Below are positions 8,136 to 16,187 of a stretch of DNA of 64,000 nucleotides, piece by piece. Position 1 is the stretch's first letter, and the number at the start of each line of letters is the position of its first letter. The notes beneath the pieces are model-generated. The model had not been told where the DNA came from, did not search any database, and saw only the letters and a program-made list of their open reading frames with translations. This stretch comes from Dermabacter hominis NBRC 106157 (GTDB taxonomy: Bacteria; Actinomycetota; Actinomycetes; Actinomycetales; Dermabacteraceae): positions 124,001-188,000 of the forward strand of contig NZ_BCSI01000004.1 in the NCBI RefSeq assembly GCF_001570785.1. Reading direction: 5' to 3'. Both the position numbers and the translations under genes were made by a program.

Positions 8136-9943
8136 TGACGCAGTCCACGCGCACCGCATGCGTGTACATCGATAATTGGCCCGTCCTTGCCGCGATTGAG
8201 AGGTACGAGCGCGCCGGTGAGAAAGTGCCGAACGAGATCGCGATTATGGAACATCACCGTGTTGTCGCTGCCAGCCCCTCGGCCATGCACGCCGGTGTCG
8301 CACTTGGCATGAAGAAGCGTTCTGCCGAGGCCTTGTGCCCGCACATCGCGATTGTGGAGCGCGATCTCGATGTCGAGTGGCGCGTTTTTGAAAGCGTGTG
8401 CTCCGCCGTAGATACGGTTGCCTCGGGAATCGAACCTCTTGGGCCGGGAACGCTCTTGCTTCATGCGCGAGGTCCATCTCGACACGCCGGGGGAGAACAC
8501 GCTCTCGTCCGTGCTCTCCTCGATGCCGTCGCCGACCATACGGGCTGGGAGAGCTCCGTGGGAATCGCCGACGGCCCACTCGCCGCTATTCTTGCGTCTC
8601 GCTCCGGGCGCATCATACTTCCGGGAGAATCGGCGCGTTTCCTCGTCCCCTTCCCCATAGAAGCGCTCGAGCACGCCCCCGTGGGGGCGGGGAAACGCTT
8701 TTGCACACCCGGGGTTTTCGAGGGGCCCGCGCACGTAGCCGAGTTCATCAGCGTGCTTCGCCGCCTCGGCATCACCTCTCTCGGCGCGCTGAGCGAGCTT
8801 CCGCGCTCCTCGGTGAATGAGCGTTTTGGGCCGCTCGGTGCGCTCCTGCATACCCTCGCGTGCGGAGGCGAACCAGGCGAAGGGGAGCGCGTGCGGCCCG
8901 CTCAGCCAATCCTCGTCGAGCGTCACCTCGATCCGCCGCTCGAGCGCGTCGATCAGGCTGCGTTTATCGCGCGCCCCCTTGCCGAGGAGCTCGCCGAAAA
9001 GCTGCGAAAACACGGCCTTATGTGCACGCGGCTTCGCATTATCGCGCGCGGTGAGAACGGGAGCGAGGTTGAGCGCACGTGGCGCCATGAGGGCGCCTTG
9101 AGCATCGATGACGTCGTGGATCGCGTGCGTTGGCAGTGTGACGGGTGGATACTCGCTGCCGAACGGGGCGCCTCACGCCCGGGCGGTCATCGCGAGGGCC
9201 AAACAGCAGCCGCGCCCATCGTTCACGTGCAACTCATTCCCGTGCACACCGAAAGCGCGGGGGAGTACGCACAGCGGTTGTGGGGGCATGCAAGCACGGC
9301 CGAAAAGCGCGCCGCGCGGGCCCTCACGCGTGTGCAATCGCTAGCGGGAGAGGAGTCCGTTCTTGTCCCTGCAGAAAAAGCGGGCCGTTTTTTGAGCGAG
9401 GCGATCACGGTGCGGCCCTTTCGCGCGGCACGCGTGCGCGAGCACCGCGAGGGGCCGTGGGTGGGATCTCTTCCGCGTCCCCTGCCTGCCACGGTTTTTA
9501 CTGAGCGGATCAGCGCGAGCCTCGTATGCGAGGGGCAAGCGGTCTACGTGAGTGCGCGGGGACTGCTCACCGGCACCCCTGCACACCTCGTTCTCACGCA
9601 TGCGGAAAATGGCGTGAGCGCCGAGGGCGCGGCACACGCGAACGTCTGCGCGCACGATGCAGCAGGATCCAGGAGCGCAGCCGTAGCCGCGAAAGGCGAC
9701 GTTGGACGTAGCCGGAAAGGGGAGGAGCCTGCGCCGCTTCCCGCCGCGCTTCGCCACCTCGGCTACGAGAGGCTGCTCCCCATCGCGCACTACGGCCCTC
9801 CCATCCTCCTTGATCAGCGGTGGTGGTCCGAAGGCGCGGGAAGCCGTAGGAGCGCGCGGCTTCAGATCGTGCTCGAGGGAGGGGAGGCACTTGCCCTACT
9901 CTCACGCGAGCGCGCGTGGGAGGTGGAGGCGCTCTATGACTAG
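8132..9943 (+). CDS. imuB: ImuB, Y-family-polymerase-like mutasome subunit
   Basis: 603-residue DinB/UmuC-fold protein. The N-terminus RTACVYIDNWPVLAA matches ImuB, and in ordinary Y-family polymerases the catalytic acidic residues sit in this segment and in an SxDE motif. Here no SxDE is found at the equivalent place (VASGIEPLGPGTLLL), so it is presumably catalytically dead, as known for ImuB, and acts as the hub joining the beta clamp, ImuA' and DnaE2. The start may be ATG 8132 (ATGA overlap with imuA') or ATG 8135, the latter better spaced from GGGGAA. The frame stays open far upstream, but that part is the imuA' shadow. Middle gene of the LexA-controlled operon. Confidence 0.88.
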   Translation: MMTQSTRTACVYIDNWPVLAAIERYERAGEKVPNEIAIMEHHRVVAASPSAMHAGVALGMKKRSAEALCPHIAIVERDLDVEWRVFESVCSAVDTVASGIEPLGPGTLLLHARGPSRHAGGEHALVRALLDAVADHTGWESSVGIADGPLAAILASRSGRIILPGESARFLVPFPIEALEHAPVGAGKRFCTPGVFEGPAHVAEFISVLRRLGITSLGALSELPRSSVNERFGPLGALLHTLACGGEPGEGERVRPAQPILVERHLDPPLERVDQAAFIARPLAEELAEKLRKHGLMCTRLRIIARGENGSEVERTWRHEGALSIDDVVDRVRWQCDGWILAAERGASRPGGHREGQTAAAPIVHVQLIPVHTESAGEYAQRLWGHASTAEKRAARALTRVQSLAGEESVLVPAEKAGRFLSEAITVRPFRAARVREHREGPWVGSLPRPLPATVFTERISASLVCEGQAVYVSARGLLTGTPAHLVLTHAENGVSAEGAAHANVCAHDAAGSRSAAVAAKGDVGRSRKGEEPAPLPAALRHLGYERLLPIAHYGPPILLDQRWWSEGAGSRRSARLQIVLEGGEALALLSRERAWEVEALYD

Positions 9944-10062
9944 GGCTGTTTTGATGACTGCGGGTGTCGTGACGGGCGACTGTTTTGCGTGGGTCCTATG
10001 TGACGCACGTGAACGTGGTGGATTGTGCGTCTTGCCGGGTGAACATGAGTGCAGGGACAGGC

Positions 10063-13000
10063 ATGAGTAAGTGGTTTCTTGGCCCGCCATCGTGGCGCGA
10101 TCTCGAGGCGGTGTTGAGCGATCGGCCGGTTCCCGTGCGTCCCACGGTGACGCTTGTGAACGCGGGCACTCCACACGAAAGGGAACACCCGCGAGGGCGA
10201 AGCTCACGCCTGCATGCCCCAGCCCTCAATGCCGAGCTCGACATCCCCTTTGCCGAGCTTCACGCGCATTCGCACTTCAGTTTTCTCGACGGAGCCTCGA
10301 GCCCGGAGGACATGGTTGCCGAAGCTTCACGGCTCGGTCTGCGCGGCCTCGCACTCATCGACCACGATGGATTTTACGGAGCCATCCGCTTCATGAAGGC
10401 GGCGTCGGAAGCCGGCCTGCCCACGATCTACGGCGCTGAACTGACGCTTCCCACAGGGGTTACAGCCGGACTCCCGGGGCCGTCCGCATGCCCCTCTCCG
10501 CTTCGTGCGGCTGCGGCAAGCGCGCCACGCACGGGCAGCGCTGATCCCGAGGGCGAACACCTCGTGCTTCTCGCGCGTGGGGTGGCGGGGTACCGAAGGC
10601 TTTCGTCCCTCATAGCGCGTGCGCACCTTGCCGGCCCCGGCAAGGGCACGCCGCTCTACAGTGCTGCAGGCGTGGTCGAGGCGCTCACAAGCGGCGACAT
10701 CGTCGTTCTCACGGGGTGCCGAAAATCCCCATTCACGCAAGAGCTCCTTGCTCTCCTCCCGCAAGGCGACCTAGAGCAATCGGCGTATGCGGCCGCGCGC
10801 GGAATCGAGGCCGCACTTCGCGCAACCGGCACGCTTGAAACCCCGGGTGCCCCCGCCCGCGATGGCGACGTCCCGCGCGTGATCGTGGAACTTCCCCTCA
10901 CGGGCGATTCCCTCGAATCCGAACTTCACGACGCGCTCGTGCAAGGTGCACGCATCGTGCGAGAAGAACACGGTTTAAGCGAAGCCGAGTTGCCCGTCGC
11001 TCTCACCTCCAACGCACACTACGCACGCCCAGAACACAAGCACCTCGCGGATGTCCACGCCGCACTTCGCGCACGGCGCAGCCTCGCTGACGCGGACCCT
11101 TTTCTCCCATCGCGTCTGGCCCATCTCAGAAGCGGAGCGGAGCTTGCACAACTCGTGCCGCGCTACCCGCGCGCGATCACGACCGCCGCGCATCTCTCCT
11201 CGAGCCTCGCGTTCGATCTCTCCCTCGTCGCTCCACACCTTCCTCCTGCGCCCACCCCCGAGGGCCACAGCGAAGAAAGCTGGCTTCGGGCTCTCACCGA
11301 GCGCCTTGGCGAGGCTCACTACGGACCGAGGGCGAACCCACGCCTCGAGGGAGCGTGGGAACAGATCGATCATGAGCTTCGCATCATCACCGAGCTCGGT
11401 TTTCCCGGCTATTTTCTTATCGTCTACGACATCGTCGAGTTTTGCCGCGCACACGGGATTCTGTGCCAGGGGAGAGGCTCGGCCGCGAATTCCGCCGTGT
11501 GCTACTGCCTCGGTATCACGTCGGTCGATCCGGTCTTTCACGGACTACTGTTCGAGCGTTTTCTCGCTCCCGAGCGCGATGGCCCACCGGATATCGACGT
11601 CGATATCGCCGCGGACCGGCGCGAGGAGGTCATCCAATACGTCTTCACACGCTACGGGCGCGAGAACGCCGCGCAGGTCGCGAACGTCATCTCGTATAAG
11701 GCGAGGCTCGCGGTCCGCGATGCGGCACGAGCACTCGGCTATAGCGTGGGGCAGCAGGATGCCTATGCAAAGATGATCGAACGATCCTTTTCGTCTTTAC
11801 GCGAGGCGAATATCCCCGAGGACGTGAAGACCCTTGCCGCCCAGCTTCGCGATGCTCCGCGACACCTCGGGATCCACTCGGGCGGGATGGTGCTGTGCGA
11901 CCGGCCCGTCATTGATGTCGTGCCGATCGAACACGCGCGCATGCAAGGCCGAACGGTCGTGCAGTGGGACAAAGACGATTGCGCGGATGCGGGACTCGTG
12001 AAATTCGATCTCCTTGGTCTCGGTATGCTCACGGCCATTGACCACGCTTTCTCGATCATCGAACGAGTCCACCAAGAGTCGTTGACCCTCGCGAGCATCC
12101 CGCAAGAGGACCCGGCGCTGTACGACATGCTGTGCAGGGGCGATGCCGTGGGGGTGTTCCAAGTGGAGTCGCGCGCACAAATCGCGACTCTGCCTCGCCT
12201 CAAGCCGCGTGAGTTTTATGACCTCGTCGTCGAGGTCGCCCTCATTCGCCCTGGGCCCATCCAGGGTGGAAGCGTGCACCCGTACTTGCGCAGGCGTTCC
12301 GGCGCCGAGGACGTCACCTATCTTCACCCTCTTCTCGAGAAATCCCTCGGCCGCACTCTCGGGGTGCCGCTCTTCCAGGAGCAGCTCATGCAGATGATGG
12401 TCGACCTCGCGGACTTTACGCCTTCGCAAGCCGACCAGCTACGCCGCGCGATGGGGTCGAAGCGGTCAACTCAAAAGATGGCGGCGATGCGCGAGGCAAT
12501 GTTTGACGGAATGGCGAAAAACGGCCTTACCGCCGAGCAATGCGAGCTTGTTTACCGCAAAATTCTCGCATTCGCGAGCTATGGCTTTCCCGAGTCGCAT
12601 GCGTACTCTTTCGCCTACCTCGTGTATGCGAGCGCTTTCCTCAAGTGCCACTTTCCTGCAGCCTTCACCGCCGCGCTCCTGCGGAGTCAGCCGATGGGGT
12701 TTTATTCACCTCAGTCACTCGTCTCGGACGCCCGCCGACACGGGGTTGAGGTGAGGGGAGTGGACATCGCCTACAGCGACGCCTGGGCAAATCTCGAGGT
12801 CGATGCCGAGCACTCAGCCGCAACTTTCGCCGAGCGCGCAGAGTCGTGCGAGGGCGGGCATCCACCGCAGGTCTGTGGCAGCGAGGCCGCGCGCGGGCCG
12901 GTGATTCGTCTTGGACTCGAGTCGGTGCGCGGGATCTCGCGCGTATTCGCCAAGGAGATATGCGAGGAGCGTGCGCGCGCTCCCTTTCGGTCAATTGCCG

Positions 13001-13599
13001 ATCTTGCGCATCGCACGGGCGTGAACACGCATCAGCTCGAGGCGCTTGCGACGGCGGGGGCGCTTGACTCACTCGCCCCCTCAAGGCGCGCAGCTTTGTG
13101 GAGTGCGGGTGCGGCGGGAGGCGTGAAACCCGGGACGATTCCCGGCCTCGCCCTCGCGCACAACGCTCCCACGCTTCCCGGAATGAGCGATGCCGAACTC
13201 ATGGCAGCAGACACGTGGGCCACGGGAGTCTCTCCCACGCGCCACCCGTTCACGCTTGCTCGCGAGGAACTCCTCGAAAGCAGCGTGCTTCGCATCGAGG
13301 ACGCCAAGAAAGTCGAGCACGGCACGCGGGTATGGACGGCGGGACTCATCACGCATCGCCAGCGTCCCGCGACCGCCACGGGCATCACGTTCCTTGGCCT
13401 CGAGGATGAAACCGGGATTCTCAACGTCGTGTGCTCACACGGCTTCTGGAGGGCCAACAGGGCGCTCCTTCGCACGGCGCCCGCGGTCCGTTTGCGCGGC
13501 CTCGTGGAGCGCAATGAGGATGGCGTCGTAAGCTTCCTCGCCGATGCCATCGAACCGCAGTCGCTCAACGCGACCACGACCTCGAGGAACTTTTGCTAG
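10063..13599 (+). CDS. dnaE2: Error-prone DNA polymerase III alpha subunit DnaE2
   Basis: 1178-residue C-family polymerase for damage-induced translesion synthesis. An N-terminal PHP domain has FAELHAHSHFSFLDGAS and ALIDHDGFYG; the palm carries the polymerase aspartates in GPPDIDVDIAADRREEV, and QGRGSAANSAVCYCLGI precedes it. A helix-hairpin-helix-like region and an OB fold (VWTAGLITHRQRPATATG...FLGLEDETG) finish the protein. The frame is open from TTG 9985, but only from ATG 10063 (MSKWFLGPPSWRDLE) does it align with DnaE2 N-termini, with AGGGA 5 nt before; ATG 10045 is the alternative. It lies about 120 nt after imuB in the same operon and overlaps the converging yhgE gene by 4 nt. Confidence 0.94.
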   Translation: MSKWFLGPPSWRDLEAVLSDRPVPVRPTVTLVNAGTPHEREHPRGRSSRLHAPALNAELDIPFAELHAHSHFSFLDGASSPEDMVAEASRLGLRGLALIDHDGFYGAIRFMKAASEAGLPTIYGAELTLPTGVTAGLPGPSACPSPLRAAAASAPRTGSADPEGEHLVLLARGVAGYRRLSSLIARAHLAGPGKGTPLYSAAGVVEALTSGDIVVLTGCRKSPFTQELLALLPQGDLEQSAYAAARGIEAALRATGTLETPGAPARDGDVPRVIVELPLTGDSLESELHDALVQGARIVREEHGLSEAELPVALTSNAHYARPEHKHLADVHAALRARRSLADADPFLPSRLAHLRSGAELAQLVPRYPRAITTAAHLSSSLAFDLSLVAPHLPPAPTPEGHSEESWLRALTERLGEAHYGPRANPRLEGAWEQIDHELRIITELGFPGYFLIVYDIVEFCRAHGILCQGRGSAANSAVCYCLGITSVDPVFHGLLFERFLAPERDGPPDIDVDIAADRREEVIQYVFTRYGRENAAQVANVISYKARLAVRDAARALGYSVGQQDAYAKMIERSFSSLREANIPEDVKTLAAQLRDAPRHLGIHSGGMVLCDRPVIDVVPIEHARMQGRTVVQWDKDDCADAGLVKFDLLGLGMLTAIDHAFSIIERVHQESLTLASIPQEDPALYDMLCRGDAVGVFQVESRAQIATLPRLKPREFYDLVVEVALIRPGPIQGGSVHPYLRRRSGAEDVTYLHPLLEKSLGRTLGVPLFQEQLMQMMVDLADFTPSQADQLRRAMGSKRSTQKMAAMREAMFDGMAKNGLTAEQCELVYRKILAFASYGFPESHAYSFAYLVYASAFLKCHFPAAFTAALLRSQPMGFYSPQSLVSDARRHGVEVRGVDIAYSDAWANLEVDAEHSAATFAERAESCEGGHPPQVCGSEAARGPVIRLGLESVRGISRVFAKEICEERARAPFRSIADLAHRTGVNTHQLEALATAGALDSLAPSRRAALWSAGAAGGVKPGTIPGLALAHNAPTLPGMSDAELMAADTWATGVSPTRHPFTLAREELLESSVLRIEDAKKVEHGTRVWTAGLITHRQRPATATGITFLGLEDETGILNVVCSHGFWRANRALLRTAPAVRLRGLVERNEDGVVSFLADAIEPQSLNATTTSRNFC

Positions 13600-16187
13600 C
13601 CCGCGGCGCGTGCAACCCCTATGCTCGGCGACTGGCGGGGGGCCGAAGAAGGCTTCACTCGGCGAGCTCCACGCGAAAACACGAGCGTCACTGCGAAGCT
13701 TACGGCGGCAAAGAGGGCGAGTTCCGCGAGTGTCGTTCCGGTCGAGACGATCGCACCACCGAGGGCAGCACTCACGAGGCCCTGGGAGGCAACGGTGAGC
13801 GGCATGAACGCGGTGAGAGATTGCAAGAGCGAGGGGGCGCTCTCGAGGGGAAGGATCCCCACGAGGGAAACGACCTGGAGCACGAGGACGATGATTGACA
13901 CAACTCGGCCTACTCGCGCGCCAAACACGGTCAGGAGCATCTGATGCACGATCGCGAAGCACAGAGCCGCGGCAATCGTGATGGCAGCAACCGACGCGAG
14001 CGAGGCTACGGGGACACCAAAGACCACGAGCAGGCCGATCACCAAAAGCGCTTGGAGAGCGGCAAGGACGAGGGGCCACAGAAGCGAGAGTAGCGCCACC
14101 CGCCACATGGGAAGAGCCGAATTGAGGAACCGCTCGCGAAGCGCCGGCCACACAAGGAAAATCCCGAATGCTCCGAGCCACAGGCCGAGGGCCGCGACAA
14201 ACGGGAACGTGGCCACCGCGCCGCCATCGGCTTCGTTTTCACGCGAGGTCGAAAGCGTCACAGCCTTCGTGCTCATCTCTGCGAGATGCGTACGTTCACT
14301 CTCGGAGTAGCTCGGCACCTGATCGGCACCGTCACGAAGTCCAGTCCAGAGTTCGCGGCTGCCGTCCGCGAGGCGGCGAGTGCCGTCGGAAAGCTGAGTT
14401 GTTCCCTCGGCAAGACCATGCGCACCTTCTGAAAGGGGGGCGGTGCCCGTGGCGAGCTTCGAGGTACCGTTCGCGAGCTCGTCGGCGCCGTCGGCAAGCT
14501 GTCCCGTGCCCGAGGAAAGCTCACTCGTGCCCTCTGCGAGCCCCTTGGCTCCCTCATCGACCTGGGCGGCGCCAGTCGAAAGCTTTGCGGCACCGTCAGC
14601 AAGTTGCGCTGCCCCGCCGCGAGAGGCATCTACGCCATCGGCGACCTGCGCCGCTCCAGGGGCGAGCTGCGCCGCGCCATCTCCGAGCTTCGCGATCCCA
14701 CCGTTCAGCTGATTGATGCCGTCTACGAGCTGAGGTGCAGCGTCAGCGGAGGCCATCGCACCGTCGGCGAGCTTTTGCGCGCTTGGTGTAAGGCCCGGGT
14801 TTTCGCGTGATCCGTCGCCCTCGAAAACGGTGTCGACGGCCTTTGGAACAACGTGATCGGACAGTGCCGACCGCACTCCGTTCACGCCTTCCTCACTCAT
14901 CTGAGTGAGCCCGCTACACATGTCCTCCAGCCCCGCGACACGCGGGTCCCCGCTCAAGCGTGGGTCGACGCTAAAGGCCTGTTCGAGTTCCGTACAGCTC
15001 GCGGCGAGTGTGTTCATCGATTCCGCGAAGCCCGGTTGACCGTCGCGCCCCGTGTCGAATGCTTGATCGATACCGTGCTGAAGACCCTGCGTGAGTCCCT
15101 CTTGGGCTTGGGGGAGTCCTGAAGCGTACTGATCGAGGCCTTCCGCCAGCTGCTGCGCGCCCTCGGCGAGTCCGGGATTTTCCGCGCTCCCGTCGCCGTT
15201 GACCCCCGACGCGAGCTTTTCGGCGCCCTGGCGAAGCCCGGGCTGCGCGTCAGTGCCGTTGAGTCCCTCGGAAAGCTGGGCAACACCTCCAGAAACCTTA
15301 TGCGCACCGTCCGACAGCGCACCTAGACCGTTCGAAAGGTCATCCGCACCACCGGAAAGATCATCTGTTCCAGAAGCGAGTGCGCCTGTACCACCCGTGA
15401 GCTTGTGCGCTCCATCAGAGAGTTTCTTCGTTCCCTGATCGAGCCCGCGTACGCCATCGGCGAGCTCCCCGGCTCCGTCGTCGAGCGCGACCACGCCGCC
15501 GTTCAGCTCATCGACTCCTGTGGCGAGCTTACCTGCGCCTTCGTCGAGCCCTTTCGCACCGTCGGCGAGTTCGTGGGCACCGTCGGACAGTTCACCTGCG
15601 CCATCGGCGGACTTGGTGAAGCCGTCTTTGAGGCTGTTGAAGCCCACGTACATTCGGTCGAGGTACTGCTTTGTCATCGTTCCGTTGAACTCGCTCGCAA
15701 CGACCTGGGTAATCGCCTGTCCCACCATCGAGTCGAGCATGCCCGAGGAGTCATTCGTGTTGACGATCACGGTGGCCTGGCGAGCATCGGCCTTCCCCAT
15801 GGTTGCCACATCGTCGCTGAAGTCCTTGGGGATCACCACGACCGCGGAATAGGTGCCGTTCTCAAGCCCGGATTCAGCGTCTTTCTGGGTGGTGAGCTGC
15901 CAATCAAAGCCCGCGGAGTCGAGGTTCGCCAAGCTGCCGTCGGAATTCTCGTTCTTCATGGTACCCGGCTGCGTGAGTGCGCCCGCGAGAAGCCTTCCGA
16001 AGGGGACGGTCTGCGTTTTGCCGTCCACCTCCATTTCCGTTCCTTCATCGAGGTTCACCACGGCAGCGGGGACGTTGTCGAAGCCTTCCGCGCGGTCTTT
16101 GAGCGCCCAAATACCCACGCTCGCGACGAGGAGCGGCAAAAGCACAACGATGAGGAGGGGCTTTGGGAAGCGAGCGAGAGTTTTCAT
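13596..16187 (-). CDS. YhgE/Pip family membrane protein with long LADGA repeat stalk
   Basis: 863-residue YhgE/Pip protein. One membrane helix (residues about 10-28, LLIVVLLPLLVASVGIWAL) is followed by the Pip extracellular domain, then a long series of X-L-X-X-G-A repeats of the kind LADGAKGLDEGAGKLATG (residues about 193-620), and then six predicted C-terminal membrane helices of an ABC-2-like permease half (from about residue 650). Family members include phage-infection proteins and parts of type VII secretion- or export-related systems; the substrate here is unknown. The ATG has GGAGG upstream and overlaps the MMPL stop (ATGA), so both are translated together. Function with the MMPL transporter is inferred from coupling. 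Confidence 0.88.
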   Translation of the reverse strand: MKTLARFPKPLLIVVLLPLLVASVGIWALKDRAEGFDNVPAAVVNLDEGTEMEVDGKTQTVPFGRLLAGALTQPGTMKNENSDGSLANLDSAGFDWQLTTQKDAESGLENGTYSAVVVIPKDFSDDVATMGKADARQATVIVNTNDSSGMLDSMVGQAITQVVASEFNGTMTKQYLDRMYVGFNSLKDGFTKSADGAGELSDGAHELADGAKGLDEGAGKLATGVDELNGGVVALDDGAGELADGVRGLDQGTKKLSDGAHKLTGGTGALASGTDDLSGGADDLSNGLGALSDGAHKVSGGVAQLSEGLNGTDAQPGLRQGAEKLASGVNGDGSAENPGLAEGAQQLAEGLDQYASGLPQAQEGLTQGLQHGIDQAFDTGRDGQPGFAESMNTLAASCTELEQAFSVDPRLSGDPRVAGLEDMCSGLTQMSEEGVNGVRSALSDHVVPKAVDTVFEGDGSRENPGLTPSAQKLADGAMASADAAPQLVDGINQLNGGIAKLGDGAAQLAPGAAQVADGVDASRGGAAQLADGAAKLSTGAAQVDEGAKGLAEGTSELSSGTGQLADGADELANGTSKLATGTAPLSEGAHGLAEGTTQLSDGTRRLADGSRELWTGLRDGADQVPSYSESERTHLAEMSTKAVTLSTSRENEADGGAVATFPFVAALGLWLGAFGIFLVWPALRERFLNSALPMWRVALLSLLWPLVLAALQALLVIGLLVVFGVPVASLASVAAITIAAALCFAIVHQMLLTVFGARVGRVVSIIVLVLQVVSLVGILPLESAPSLLQSLTAFMPLTVASQGLVSAALGGAIVSTGTTLAELALFAAVSFAVTLVFSRGARRVKPSSAPRQSPSIGVARAAG
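14320..15611 (-). repeat. Degenerate tandem repeat coding for the YhgE stalk
   Basis: Within the YhgE gene the DNA repeats units of about 21 nt coding for L-[AS]-[DE/SX]-G-[AT]-X-X heptads, in two blocks (about 15611-15130 and 14800-14320) parted by a non-repetitive insert. The units are related but not identical, so copy number may vary by recombination. Confidence 0.75.

Noticed and set aside
7436-9088. 550-residue open frame on the minus strand across imuA'/imuB
   Set aside because: It is antisense to clear imuA' and imuB, has Arg/Ala/Ser-rich shadow composition and no family motif or ribosome site.
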